Of a DNA stretch of 24,633 bases, positions 8,389 through 16,459 are shown in pieces. Source of the DNA: DATLBY01 sp035526665 (lineage in GTDB: Bacteria; Acidobacteriota; Terriglobia; Bryobacterales; Bryobacteraceae); contig DATLBY010000175.1 in NCBI GenBank assembly GCA_035526665.1, positions 1 through 24,633 on the forward strand, written 5' to 3'. Numbering within the stretch: the first letter of the stretch is position 1; the number at the start of each line of letters is the position of its first letter. Below the pieces are notes generated by a model. That model was given only the letters and a program-made list of their open reading frames with translations, ran no database searches and was not told the origin of the DNA. A program made the position numbers and the translations under genes.

Positions 8389-11300
8389 TCAACGGCATCA
8401 TTGAGTTCTCAGGGCGCAACAAGTTCTTCATTTTTTTGTTTACAGCGGTGTTGATCGCCGCGGGATGGTGGTCGATGATGACTCTCCCGTTGGATGCGAT
8501 TCCGGACCTGAGCGAGACGCAGGTGATCGTATATTCGCGGTGGGACCGCAGCCCGGACATCATGGAAGACCAGGTTACCTATCCCATCGTGACCGCCATG
8601 CTGGCGGCTCCCGGGGTGCGTACCGTGCGGGGGTTCTCCGATTTCGGGTATTCGTATGTCTACATCATTTTCGAGGAAGGGACAGACATCTACTGGGCGA
8701 GGTCGCGGACGCTCGAATACCTGTCGGGTGTTTTGCCAAGACTGCCGCAAGGCGTCAATACCGAGCTGGGGCCGGACGCGACGGGCATCGGCTGGGTTTT
8801 CCAGTACGTGCTGTACGACACCACAGGCAAGCACGACTTGGCAGAGCTGCGGTCGGTACAGGACTGGTTTCTTCGCTATCAATTGCAGTCGGTTCCCGGG
8901 GTCGCCGAAGTTGCGCCTCTGGGCGGCTTCGTCCGGCAGTACCAGGTCAACGTGGATCCGAACCGGTTACGGGCGCACGGAATACCGATTAATCGAGTGG
9001 TGGAGGCGGTACGGCGCGGAAACAACGACGTAGGCGGCCGGCTGGTAGAGCTGAGCGGGGCCGAGTACATGGTGCGGGGGCGGGGTTATGCGCAATCGAC
9101 GGCGGACCTGGGCAATATCGTCCTCACCAGCTCACAGGGCGGTGTTCCGGTTCGAATCCGGGACGTGGCCACCGTTGAGCTCGGTCCGGATATGCGCCGG
9201 GGAGTGGCCGACCTGGATGGCGCGGGCGACGTTGTGTCCGGAACGGTGGTCATGAGGCAAGGCGAGAACGCGCTCCGGGTGATCGAACGGGTAAAGGCAA
9301 AACTGCAGGAGATCCAGCCCGGGCTACCCGCCGGCGTCAAGGTGCTGCCGGTCTACGACCGCTCCGATCTGATCCTCCGGTCGATCGACAACGTGAAGCA
9401 TACGCTGATGGAGGAACTGGTGATCGTCTCGATTGTCATCCTGATATTCCTGTGGCACATTCCGAGCGCGATCATCCCCGTGCTGACGATTCCCATCGCG
9501 ATACTCATATCTTTCATCCCGATGCGGATGCTGGGCGTGACGTCGAACATCATGTCCCTGGGAGGAATCGCAATCGCGGTGGGAGCCATGGTAGATGCCG
9601 CCATTGTGGTGGTGGAGCAAACTCACAAAAAGCTGGAGGAGTGGGAGCGCACGGGGCGGAAAGAGGACTACCACCGGGTTGTGATCGACGCAGTGAAGGA
9701 GGTGGGCGGACCCAGTTTTTTTGCTTTGCTGGTGATCGCGGTCTCTTTCCTCCCCGTGCTGGCATTGGAGGCGCAGGAGGGCAGGCTGTTCAAGCCGCTC
9801 GCCTACACGAAGAACTTTTCGATGATTGTGGCCGCGGTGCTCGCGATCACGCTGGATCCGGCCATGCGATTACTTTTCACGCACATGAAGAATTTCGATT
9901 TCCGTCCGCGCTGGCTGGCGAGGGCGGCCAATGCCGTGCTGGTGGGCAAAATCCACTCCGAGGAGAATCACCCGATCAGCCGCGTCCTGATCCGCCTGTA
10001 CCATCCCGTAGCGGAGCTTTCGCTGCGCTGGAAATGGGTTGTAATCCTCGGAGCGATTGCCCTGGTGGTTGTGACGATTCCGATTTACCAGCGGATTGGG
10101 TCCGAGTTTATGCCCCCGCTGGATGAGGGGGTGCTGCTCTACATGCCGACCACGGTTCCCGGCTTATCGATCACCGAGGCGCAAAGGCTGCTCCAGACGC
10201 AGGATAGGATTTTGAAGCGCTTCCCGGAGGTGGAACGGGTGTTCGGGAAAGCAGGCCGGGCGGAGACATCGACCGATCCGGCGCCGCTGTCGATGTTCGA
10301 AACCGTGGTGACTTTGAAGCCGGCGACAGAGTGGCGCAAGGTGGACACCTGGTACTCGGATTGGGCGCCCGATTGGGGGAAGGGCGTGCTCCGGCGCATT
10401 ACGTCCGACCATATCTCGCAGGAGGACCTGGTGGATCAAATGAACCAGGCGCTACAGATTCCGGGCATCTCAAATGCCTGGACCATGCCCATTCGCAACC
10501 GCATCGACATGCTGACGACCGGAATCAGGACACCGGTTGGGGTCAAGGTGTTTGGCGCCGATCTCAAAAAGATAGAGAAGATCGGACTGGAGATTGAAAA
10601 GTTGCTCGTCTCTGTCCCGGGAACGCGCAGTGTGTTCGCGGAACGGACCGGCGGAGGGTATTTTCTCGACTTCGCCTGGAAGCGCGAACAGCTCGCGCGC
10701 TACGGGCTGAGCATCGACGACGCGCAGTCGGTGGTCATGAGCGCCATCGGCGGGGAAAATGTCTCCACCACGGTGGAAGGGCGGGAACGCTATCCGGTGA
10801 ATGTTCGCTATCAGCGGGGGTACCGGAGCGATGTGGAATCCTTGAGCCGCGTGCTGGCGCCGGTGATGAACGGCCAGATGCAGATACCAATTTCGCAACT
10901 GGCGGATGTCAAGATCGTACCCGGCCCCTCGATGTACCGCGACGAAGACGGTTTGCTGAGCGGCTACGTGTACATCGATATATCGGGGCGAGACGTCGGG
11001 AGCTACGTGGCCGATGCGAAACGCGCGGTTGCCCGCTCGCTGCAAATACCGGCGGGATATTCCATCCAGTGGAGCGGGCACTATGAAGCTATGGAGCGCG
11101 TGCGGCAGCGTCTGCTGCTGGTAGTGCCCGTCACGCTCTTCCTGATTTTGCTGCTGCTGTATCTCAACACCCGGTCGGCGGTGAAGACGATGATCATCAT
11201 CCTGGCGGTGCCCTTCTCAGCGATCGGCGCGATCTGGCTGCTGTACCTGCTCGGCTACAACATGAGCATCGGCGTGTGGGTTGGGTTGATCGCGCTGCTC

Positions 11301-11648
11301 GGGGTCGATGCCGAGACGGGAGTGTTCATGCTGCTCTACCTCGATATCGCCTACGAGAAGGCAAAGAGCGAGGGCCGATTGCGGAATCTGCGCGACCTGC
11401 AAGAGGCGATTCTGGACGGCGCGGTAAAGAGAATCCGGCCGAAGTTCATGACGGTGGCGGCGATGTTTCTCGGGTTGGTCCCCATCATGTGGTCCACGGG
11501 GGCGGGCGCGGACGTCATGAAACGGATTGCGGCGCCGATGATCGGCGGCATCTTCACATCTTTTGTCCTTGAGCTGGTGGTTTATCCGGCTATTTATGAG
11601 GTTTGGAAATGGCATTTCGAATTGAAAAAGCAATTGGCGCAGTCCTAG
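8385..11648 (+). CDS. cusA: CusA-like heavy-metal RND efflux pump
   Basis: This is the inner-membrane proton-driven pump of the HME-RND family (1087 aa, slightly longer than the usual ~1045). The family N-terminus (PLDAIPDLSETQVIVYSRW) and the proton-relay motif GAMVDAAIVVVE (Asp404, Glu411) are present. The three methionines that bind Cu(I)/Ag(I) in E. coli CusA (Met573, 623, 672) have aligned counterparts: Met587 in LLYMPTT, Met637 in PAPLSMFET and Met709 in RNRIDMLTTG. This argues for monovalent copper/silver export rather than Zn/Co/Cd. About 23 extra residues lie between the second and third methionines compared with CusA. The start overlaps the adaptor stop (ATGA, 8385-8388). The 3' end overlaps the next gene by 40 bases. 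No metal-responsive regulator gene is in the window. Confidence 0.95.
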   Translation: MINGIIEFSGRNKFFIFLFTAVLIAAGWWSMMTLPLDAIPDLSETQVIVYSRWDRSPDIMEDQVTYPIVTAMLAAPGVRTVRGFSDFGYSYVYIIFEEGTDIYWARSRTLEYLSGVLPRLPQGVNTELGPDATGIGWVFQYVLYDTTGKHDLAELRSVQDWFLRYQLQSVPGVAEVAPLGGFVRQYQVNVDPNRLRAHGIPINRVVEAVRRGNNDVGGRLVELSGAEYMVRGRGYAQSTADLGNIVLTSSQGGVPVRIRDVATVELGPDMRRGVADLDGAGDVVSGTVVMRQGENALRVIERVKAKLQEIQPGLPAGVKVLPVYDRSDLILRSIDNVKHTLMEELVIVSIVILIFLWHIPSAIIPVLTIPIAILISFIPMRMLGVTSNIMSLGGIAIAVGAMVDAAIVVVEQTHKKLEEWERTGRKEDYHRVVIDAVKEVGGPSFFALLVIAVSFLPVLALEAQEGRLFKPLAYTKNFSMIVAAVLAITLDPAMRLLFTHMKNFDFRPRWLARAANAVLVGKIHSEENHPISRVLIRLYHPVAELSLRWKWVVILGAIALVVVTIPIYQRIGSEFMPPLDEGVLLYMPTTVPGLSITEAQRLLQTQDRILKRFPEVERVFGKAGRAETSTDPAPLSMFETVVTLKPATEWRKVDTWYSDWAPDWGKGVLRRITSDHISQEDLVDQMNQALQIPGISNAWTMPIRNRIDMLTTGIRTPVGVKVFGADLKKIEKIGLEIEKLLVSVPGTRSVFAERTGGGYFLDFAWKREQLARYGLSIDDAQSVVMSAIGGENVSTTVEGRERYPVNVRYQRGYRSDVESLSRVLAPVMNGQMQIPISQLADVKIVPGPSMYRDEDGLLSGYVYIDISGRDVGSYVADAKRAVARSLQIPAGYSIQWSGHYEAMERVRQRLLLVVPVTLFLILLLLYLNTRSAVKTMIIILAVPFSAIGAIWLLYLLGYNMSIGVWVGLIALLGVDAETGVFMLLYLDIAYEKAKSEGRLRNLRDLQEAILDGAVKRIRPKFMTVAAMFLGLVPIMWSTGAGADVMKRIAAPMIGGIFTSFVLELVVYPAIYEVWKWHFELKKQLAQS

Positions 11649-12343
11649 TTGCACTGGTGGCGCTTGAGGCGGCCACGGGACCGGAGCAGTTTACGATTCC
11701 GGTGCGGCACCGGCATGTTCGCAAGGGCGCCGCCGGGGAGCTGCGCCTCGGCGGCTCGTCGCTGGCCTTTCAGGAGAGCGGCAAAAGGCAGGGCCATTCC
11801 CGCGACTGGGCTTATGACGAAATACAGCAGTTGTATGTGTCGCGGGAATCGGTGCGAATTCTTACCTACGAGGACGTCGCTTGGAAGCTCGGGAAAGACC
11901 GTGAATATGAATTCGACGAGCTTCCCGAGGGAGCGGCGCAGCGGATCCTGGGGTCGGTGCGCGGGCAGATGGATGAACGCAGGGTAGTGGCGGCGATGCC
12001 GGATCTGTCGATCCAGCCTGGGTGGCAGGTGAAAGCGAAGCTGCTTGCCGGGCGGCGCGGCTCAGAGGGTATTGTACTCGTGGGCCAGGATTCGATCGTC
12101 TACCAGAGTGGGGAGCGGGAAGCTTCCAGAACATGGCACTTTCGCCAAATTGAGAACATCAGCAGCTCCGGTCCTTTCGATCTCACCATCACGACGTTCG
12201 AGCAGGCTGGCGCCCGGTACGCGGGCCGGCGCGATTTTCGGTTTCAGCTGAAGACAGAACTAAGCCAGGAAAGATATAACGCGCTCTGGGCGCGGCTGAA
12301 TGAATCAAAAGCTTTCATGAAAAGTTACGCGAAGGAGAAATGA
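11609..12343 (+). CDS. Conserved hypothetical exported protein in the cus operon
   Basis: This is a 244-residue protein I cannot assign to a named family. It has an N-terminal hydrophobic stretch (AIGAVLVALVALEAATG) that could be a signal peptide or anchor, then a mixed beta-rich region with alternating polar and hydrophobic residues. Two similar halves may be present (GELRLGGSSLAFQE ... WAYDEIQQL and SEGIVLVGQDSIVYQ ... WHFRQIENI). Each reads like the start of a small beta-sandwich or PH-like fold in which a substituent strand pair precedes a W-x-[YF]-x2-I-[EQ] helix-like motif. ATG 11609 was chosen; a TTG at 11603 would add two residues. It begins 40 bases inside the pump gene and ends overlapping the next gene as ATGA, so it is translationally coupled to both. 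A metal-stress envelope role is inferred from context only. Confidence 0.7.
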   Translation: MAFRIEKAIGAVLVALVALEAATGPEQFTIPVRHRHVRKGAAGELRLGGSSLAFQESGKRQGHSRDWAYDEIQQLYVSRESVRILTYEDVAWKLGKDREYEFDELPEGAAQRILGSVRGQMDERRVVAAMPDLSIQPGWQVKAKLLAGRRGSEGIVLVGQDSIVYQSGEREASRTWHFRQIENISSSGPFDLTITTFEQAGARYAGRRDFRFQLKTELSQERYNALWARLNESKAFMKSYAKEK

Positions 12344-12669
12344 AGATGACTAAGATCTTGGCCGCAATTTTCACAATCGGCGCCGCCGTCGCAGCGGACG
12401 GGCCAAAGGCATTCACCGGCACAATTACTGACTCGATGTGCGGAATGAATCACAAGATGATGAATATCCGGCCGGATGCAAAATGCGCCCGGGAATGCGT
12501 GAAGAAGAGCAAGGACGTGAAGTACGTGTTGCACGACGGGAAGAAAGCATACAAGCTGAGCGACCAGCAGACGCCCGCTGAATTTGCCGGTCAGAAGGTG
12601 AAGGTGACGGGCACGTTGTTCGCGAAGACCGGCGTTCTCAAGGTGGACAAGATGCAGGGAACGAAGTAG
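12340..12669 (+). CDS. Small exported protein with Met/Cys/His motif, DUF5818-like
   Basis: This is a 109-residue protein with a signal peptide (residues 1-19, AVAA|DGPK likely) and a compact beta-rich body. Near its N-terminus is a soft-metal ligand cluster TDSMCGMNHKMM (residues 31-41 region: Met33, Cys34, Met36, His38, Met40, Met41), with two further cysteines (49 and 53, CARECVKK). The C-terminal half (YVLHDGKKAYKLSD ... FAGQKVKVTGTL) resembles a small OB-like barrel. It looks like the DUF5818-type small exported proteins of Acidobacteria, but that name is from memory. It is the last gene of the pump operon and overlaps its predecessor by ATGA (12340-12343). A periplasmic copper chaperone or scavenger analogous to CusF is a reasonable inference; there is no sequence match to CusF. 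Confidence 0.72.
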   Translation: MKMTKILAAIFTIGAAVAADGPKAFTGTITDSMCGMNHKMMNIRPDAKCARECVKKSKDVKYVLHDGKKAYKLSDQQTPAEFAGQKVKVTGTLFAKTGVLKVDKMQGTK

Positions 12670-12708
12670 TACAGGCGGTCGGGGATCGAGGGAAAGACGC
12701 AACAACCT

Positions 12709-12731
12709 GTGTACCTACACACGAGGTACAC
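12709..12731. promoter_or_regulatory. Inverted repeat, probable BrnA operator
   Basis: GTGTACC (12709-12715) and GGTACAC (12725-12731) form a perfect 7-bp inverted repeat with a 9-base spacer. It ends five bases before the GTG start of the BrnT gene. BrnTA modules are known to be autorepressed by the antitoxin, so this is the expected place for its operator. It also coincides with where a ribosome site would be, so it might act at the RNA level. Confidence 0.5.
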
Positions 12732-12736
12732 TCAGG

Positions 12737-13033
12737 GTGAGGACATGGATCCTGTCAGAGGTTGAGTTCGATTGGGATGAGGCAGATATTGGCCACTTGG
12801 ATCGTCACAGGATCCGCCCGGAAGAGGCGGAGCAGGTCATCCTCAGTGATCCAGCGGACATTGGGATGAAGATCGTCGAAGGGGAGGAACGCTATGTCAA
12901 CATCGGGGCGACGGCGCAAGGCCGCGTTCTCGTTGTGGTGACCACATGGCGCGAGCACCGTGTGCGAGTGGTAACAGCGTTCGAACCAATCAAGCGGCTC
13001 ATTCATTTTTACTACCAGTACCGAGAGAGGTGA
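12737..13033 (+). CDS. brnT: BrnT-family toxin (ribonuclease)
   Basis: This is a 98-residue protein matching the BrnT toxin family of type II toxin-antitoxin systems, RelE-like RNases that cut mRNA under stress. The diagnostic N-terminal pattern is present: FDWDEADIGHLDRHRIRPEE, then EQVILSDP, GEERYVNIGATAQGRVLVVV, and the closing region RVRVVTAFEP. Length is typical (about 90-100). The GTG at 12737 adds about ten residues before the family's usual start at FDWDE; no better start is seen. It precedes the antitoxin gene, the usual brnT-brnA order, with five bases between stop and next start. Confidence 0.85.
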   Translation: MRTWILSEVEFDWDEADIGHLDRHRIRPEEAEQVILSDPADIGMKIVEGEERYVNIGATAQGRVLVVVTTWREHRVRVVTAFEPIKRLIHFYYQYRER

Positions 13034-13038
13034 TTCAA

Positions 13039-13356
13039 ATGAGGAAGAAACACGCGCCTTTCAAGACCGAGGCACAAGAGGCCGAATGGTGGGCAAAAAA
13101 TCAGGATCTTATCGCAGACCGATTCGAACGAGCCAAAGCTGCGGGCACAGTCGGCACGGGAACCATCGAGCGAATTGCCCGCGAGCGGGCGAGTCAAGCC
13201 GGAGCGTCGCCAACGATCACAATCCGGCTGCCGGAAAACGACCTCACACGAGCTAGGACCTTCGCGGCCAAGAAGGGCCTGCGGTACCAGACGTATCTCA
13301 AAATGCTGCTGCACGAGGCTCTGAACTCCGAGGAGAAAAAGGCTGGCTCCCGCTAG
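13039..13356 (+). CDS. brnA: BrnA/CopG-like antitoxin
   Basis: This 105-residue protein is the probable partner of the BrnT toxin. The C-terminal part (TITIRLPENDLTRARTFAAK, then GLRYQTYLKMLLHEAL) is a ribbon-helix-helix DNA-binding domain of the CopG/BrnA type. The N-terminal part (FKTEAQEAEWWAKN) is the toxin-neutralising segment commonly seen in this family. I place the start at ATG 13039, which has GAGAGG upstream inside the toxin gene's last codons; a longer frame from 12946 would overlap the toxin gene. The antitoxin is expected to bind its own promoter, probably the inverted repeat at 12709-12731. Confidence 0.82.
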   Translation: MRKKHAPFKTEAQEAEWWAKNQDLIADRFERAKAAGTVGTGTIERIARERASQAGASPTITIRLPENDLTRARTFAAKKGLRYQTYLKMLLHEALNSEEKKAGSR

Positions 13357-13382
13357 CGGCCAACGCTTTCCGAGGAGGCGGC

Positions 13383-13487
13383 ATGGACTCCCTGGTTGCG
13401 GCTATGCGATCAACACCGCTAAGGATTAGCCGACACGTTGGGGAACGCTCTCAGAGCCCTGCCCGAGTCGAATTGCGAGGACTGTGA
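13383..13487 (+). CDS. Tiny ORF of 34 codons, uncertain
   Basis: An ATG at 13383 follows a strong ribosome site (GAGGAGG, 13373-13379) and opens a 34-residue frame ending in TGA at 13485-13487. The product is basic (MDSLVAAMRSTPLRISRHVG, then ERSQSPARVEL). I recognise no family. It may be a real small gene downstream of the toxin-antitoxin pair or the stub of a decayed gene. It ends 18 bases before the stop of the convergent gene. Confidence 0.25.
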   Translation: MDSLVAAMRSTPLRISRHVGERSQSPARVELRGL

Positions 13488-13505
13488 TAGTCGCTGAGTG
13501 CAAGG

Positions 13506-14258
13506 TCAATAATCGTTAAATTCGACTACGATCATCGAATGGTCGGAAATTCCAGCCTCGCGCTCAGTATGCGAGTAATAGCAATTCCGAAGACGCGGCA
13601 ACAGAGCCGGAGATACGAAGGCATGATCAAGCCGGAATGGATTACCTCGGCAACCGCCAGGCAGCCGACTGTACCAGGTGGCTTCAAGGCCGGCACCGTT
13701 AATGTGCCGCCAGGCGTCTATCCATCCCGATGCCGTCAGTCTCTCGAAGTGTTCAGCGCAAACGAATGTCTTACCCAACTCGTCATGCTGATGCCGTCCC
13801 GTGTTGAAATCTCCAATGAACATGAACGGTTCCTCGCGGCGGTTCAGAGCGGAACGCAAAATCGCATCCCAAAACCGGGCCTTCGCAACTCCAGGAGGAT
13901 GGCTCGAACCTGGCACCGATGTGAGTACGTGAACTGCCGCGAAGCCCATACCGTGGCTTGGTAATTCGAGGTTCAGCCATCGGGCCGAGTTCTCTTTCGG
14001 AAGTTCAGCTGAGACGCCCCGTAGCAGAGGATTACGAGATAGTACGCAAATACCATTGTCAGAACCCATCGGATCAGTTCCGGCAGAGTAGACCCAACCA
14101 GCCTCGGAGAGTGCAGAAACGATGCGCGCTCCCGGCTTTGTTCTGAACTCAGTCAAGGCAATGATATCCGGATTGTGAGCGATTAATGCTGAACAAAGTT
14201 TTTCGATCCGGTTCCCACCGCCGTGTTGAATGTTCCAAGCAAGAAGTTTCACAGCCAT
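13506..14258 (-). CDS. Endonuclease/exonuclease/phosphatase (EEP) family protein
   Basis: This is a 250-residue metal-dependent phosphodiesterase of the EEP fold (DNase I/exonuclease III-like). All family motifs are present in order: WNIQHGG with Asn9, ALTEF with Glu37 (metal ligand), AAVHV, IGDFNTG with Asp150 and Asn152, RLDHAFVS, and ISDHSMI with Asp239-His240 (catalytic pair). The length suits a minimal single-domain member. There is no signal peptide, so it acts in the cytoplasm. The substrate (DNA, RNA, phospholipid or phosphate ester) cannot be told from sequence. It lies convergent to the toxin-antitoxin pair and divergent from the epimerase gene, with 134 bases between the divergent starts. 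A TTGACA at 14332-14337 could be a -35 for the epimerase side, but no good -10 follows. Confidence 0.85.
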   Translation of the reverse strand: MAVKLLAWNIQHGGGNRIEKLCSALIAHNPDIIALTEFRTKPGARIVSALSEAGWVYSAGTDPMGSDNGICVLSRNPLLRGVSAELPKENSARWLNLELPSHGMGFAAVHVLTSVPGSSHPPGVAKARFWDAILRSALNRREEPFMFIGDFNTGRHQHDELGKTFVCAEHFERLTASGWIDAWRHINGAGLEATWYSRLPGGCRGNPFRLDHAFVSPALLPRLRNCYYSHTEREAGISDHSMIVVEFNDY

Positions 14259-14392
14259 TTAGTATCCTACAGGCGACGTGTGAGATGACGCCACTCGTGG
14301 AAGCTTTGAACTCTACCGTTCCTGGCGCAAGTTGACAAACTCCCATTGAGCATCCTGCTTGCCGGTTCCCGGCTGTGAAGTAGTCTGGAAGT

Positions 14393-15427
14393 GTGAAATT
14401 ACCGGTGGAGATTACAAGCGAAGAAGAACTAGAAAACGTACTCGCCGATCCTTGGCCCGAGGACGTCGAGGCGATGCGGAGGATGGACGGTGATCTGCTG
14501 ATCATCGGGGCCGGTGGAAAAATGGGACCCAGCCTGGCGCGCCGGGCACGGCGGGCCGCCCAACAAGCCGGGACACCGCACCGCATCATCGGAGTGTCGC
14601 GGTTTTCTACTCCGGGGCTGGCCAGGGCGCTGGAAGGGGAAGGCATCGAGATTATTCACGCGGATTTGCTCCAGCCGCGGGCTCTCGATATTCTGCCGGA
14701 TGCGCCGAACGTCATTTTCATGGCGGCGCGTAAATTCGGAACCTTGGGTCAGGAAGGGCTGACCTGGGCTATGAACAGCTACCTGCCGGCGCGCATCGCC
14801 GAGCGATTCGCCAACTCGCGGATCGTGAGCTTCTCCAGCGGCAATGTCTACCCGCTCAGCCCGGTGGCCGGCGGGGGAAGTACGGAAAACGATCCGATGT
14901 CGCCAGTGGGAGAGTATGCGCAATCGGCTCTGGCACGGGAGCGAATGTTTCAGTACTTTTCCTCCACCAACGGAACTCTGGTCACTATTCTGCGATTGAA
15001 TTACGCCGTCGAGCTGCGCTATGGAATTCTGCTGGAAGTGGGAACCAAGGTTTTTAAAGATCAGGCCATCGATGTCACGATGGGCGTGGTGAATGTCATC
15101 TGGCAAGGGGAGGCGAATTCGGTCTGCTTGCGGTCCCTGGAGAGCGCGCAGAGCCCGCCAACGGTGCTGAATCTGACCGGACCCGAGTCCGTGTCGGTGC
15201 GCTGGCTGGCGGGAGAATTTGGGAGGCGATTCGGTAAACACCCCGTCATCACAGGAACTGAAGCAAGCACCGCGCTTTTGAATAACGCAGCCCGCTGTTA
15301 TGGAAACTTCGGATATCCACGCGTGACTTTGACACAGATGATCGACTGGGTTGCCGGTTGGATCGCGGCCGGGGGCAAAACTCACGGAAAGCCAACCCAC
15401 TTCGAGCAACGGGAGGGTAAATTTTGA
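14393..15427 (+). CDS. NAD-dependent epimerase/dehydratase-like protein
   Basis: This is a 344-residue extended-SDR protein. The Rossmann nucleotide-binding motif GAGGKMG is at residues 39-45 after about 30 extra N-terminal residues. Family landmarks follow: IFMAARKFGT, IVSFSSGNVYPL (active-site Ser region), then SPVGEYAQSALARE and a C-terminal LNLTGPE substrate-domain motif. The usual YxxxK catalytic pair is not intact: Tyr175 is followed at +4 by Ala179. The reaction may therefore differ from a standard sugar epimerase, or the protein may bind rather than convert. The GTG start at 14393 is the only sensible one. The stop overlaps the TTG start of the next gene (15424-15427), so the two act together, probably on a sugar acid or related carbonyl compound (inference). 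Confidence 0.82.
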   Translation: MKLPVEITSEEELENVLADPWPEDVEAMRRMDGDLLIIGAGGKMGPSLARRARRAAQQAGTPHRIIGVSRFSTPGLARALEGEGIEIIHADLLQPRALDILPDAPNVIFMAARKFGTLGQEGLTWAMNSYLPARIAERFANSRIVSFSSGNVYPLSPVAGGGSTENDPMSPVGEYAQSALARERMFQYFSSTNGTLVTILRLNYAVELRYGILLEVGTKVFKDQAIDVTMGVVNVIWQGEANSVCLRSLESAQSPPTVLNLTGPESVSVRWLAGEFGRRFGKHPVITGTEASTALLNNAARCYGNFGYPRVTLTQMIDWVAGWIAAGGKTHGKPTHFEQREGKF

Positions 15428-16458
15428 GGCGCGCTACGGACGCGTTGCGGGGCCGGCTGCTGGAGGGTCTCGCAATTCCCGCTCATCCGCTGGCGCTCGA
15501 CGCCGCGAGGAGACTTTCCGAGCGTCACCAGCGCGCCCTAACCCGTTATTATCTGGCGGCCGGAGCCGGAGGAGTCGCGGTCGGCGTCCATACGACCCAG
15601 TTCGCGATTCGGAATCCGGCTGTGGGTCTATTTCGACCTGTACTCCAGCTTGCGATGGATGAATTGCTGTCGAGTGACGCGGTGAAAGTGGCCGGAATTT
15701 GCGGACAAACGAGGCAGGCCGTGCAGGAGGCCGAACTGGCCGCAGAAATCGGCTACGACTGCGGGCTGCTCAGCCTGGGAGCCATGGCGAACGCGAGCGT
15801 ACCGGAGTTAATTGCACACGCACGGGCGGTCGCGGAGGTCCTGCCGGTTTTCGGATTTTATCTGCAGCCGTCGGTGGGGGGCCGTATCCTTCCCCTCGAA
15901 TTCTGGCGCGAGTTCGCGAGTATCGACAATGTGATCGCAATCAAGGTGGCTCCTTTTAATCGCTATCAGACGCTGGACGTGTTGCGCGCGGTCGCCGAGT
16001 CAGGCAGAGCCGACGAAGTCGCGCTGTATACCGGCAACGATGACAACATTGTGCTGGATTTGTTGACCACCACGGATGTGAACGGCAGAAGCATACATTT
16101 TGCCGGCGGCCTGCTGGGCCACTGGGCGGTTTGGACCAAGCGTGCCGTGGAACTGCTGGCCCAACTGAAAGAGATGCGCCAGCACGGGTCGCCGCCGGAG
16201 ATCCTGACCCTGGCACAGCAAGTGACGGACTCCAACGCGGCGCTTTTCGACCCGTCCCATCAATTTCGCGGGTGCATTGCGGGAATCCACGAAGTTCTGC
16301 GGCGGCAGGGCCTGATTCCGGGACTCTGGTGCTTGGACCCGGATGAGGGTCTATCCGAGGGGCAGATAGACGAGATCAATCGCGTCTACCGCGAATATCC
16401 ACACCTCACGGATGATGATTTCGTTCGGGAAAATCTGGATGGCTGGCTGAAATTCTAA
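15424..16458 (+). CDS. Dihydrodipicolinate synthase (DapA)-family aldolase/lyase
   Basis: This is a 344-residue TIM-barrel protein of the DHDPS/N-acetylneuraminate lyase family. These enzymes use a lysine Schiff base to make or cleave C-C bonds with pyruvate-like substrates. Lys174 in AIKVAPF is the Schiff-base lysine, and Tyr146 in FGFYLQP sits 28 residues earlier, the spacing seen in DapA (Tyr133/Lys161). The N-terminal half has GVHTTQF in place of the usual GTTGE. It is longer than DapA (about 290), with a C-terminal extension containing DPDEGLSEGQIDEINRVYRE. Start is TTG at 15424, overlapping the epimerase stop. Lysine biosynthesis is unlikely given the pairing; a catabolic aldolase or dehydratase role is inferred. 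Confidence 0.85.
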   Translation: MRRATDALRGRLLEGLAIPAHPLALDAARRLSERHQRALTRYYLAAGAGGVAVGVHTTQFAIRNPAVGLFRPVLQLAMDELLSSDAVKVAGICGQTRQAVQEAELAAEIGYDCGLLSLGAMANASVPELIAHARAVAEVLPVFGFYLQPSVGGRILPLEFWREFASIDNVIAIKVAPFNRYQTLDVLRAVAESGRADEVALYTGNDDNIVLDLLTTTDVNGRSIHFAGGLLGHWAVWTKRAVELLAQLKEMRQHGSPPEILTLAQQVTDSNAALFDPSHQFRGCIAGIHEVLRRQGLIPGLWCLDPDEGLSEGQIDEINRVYREYPHLTDDDFVRENLDGWLKF

Positions 16459-16459
16459 G

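Noticed and set aside
9145..9165. GGTTCGAATCC, identical to a tRNA T-arm core
   Set aside because: It lies inside the CusA-like coding frame (encoding PVRIRD) and no acceptor stem, D-arm or anticodon arm fits around it.
14332..14360. TTGACA as the -35 of the epimerase promoter
   Set aside because: The hexamer is perfect, but the expected -10 position reads CTGCTT, a poor match, so I do not list it as a promoter.
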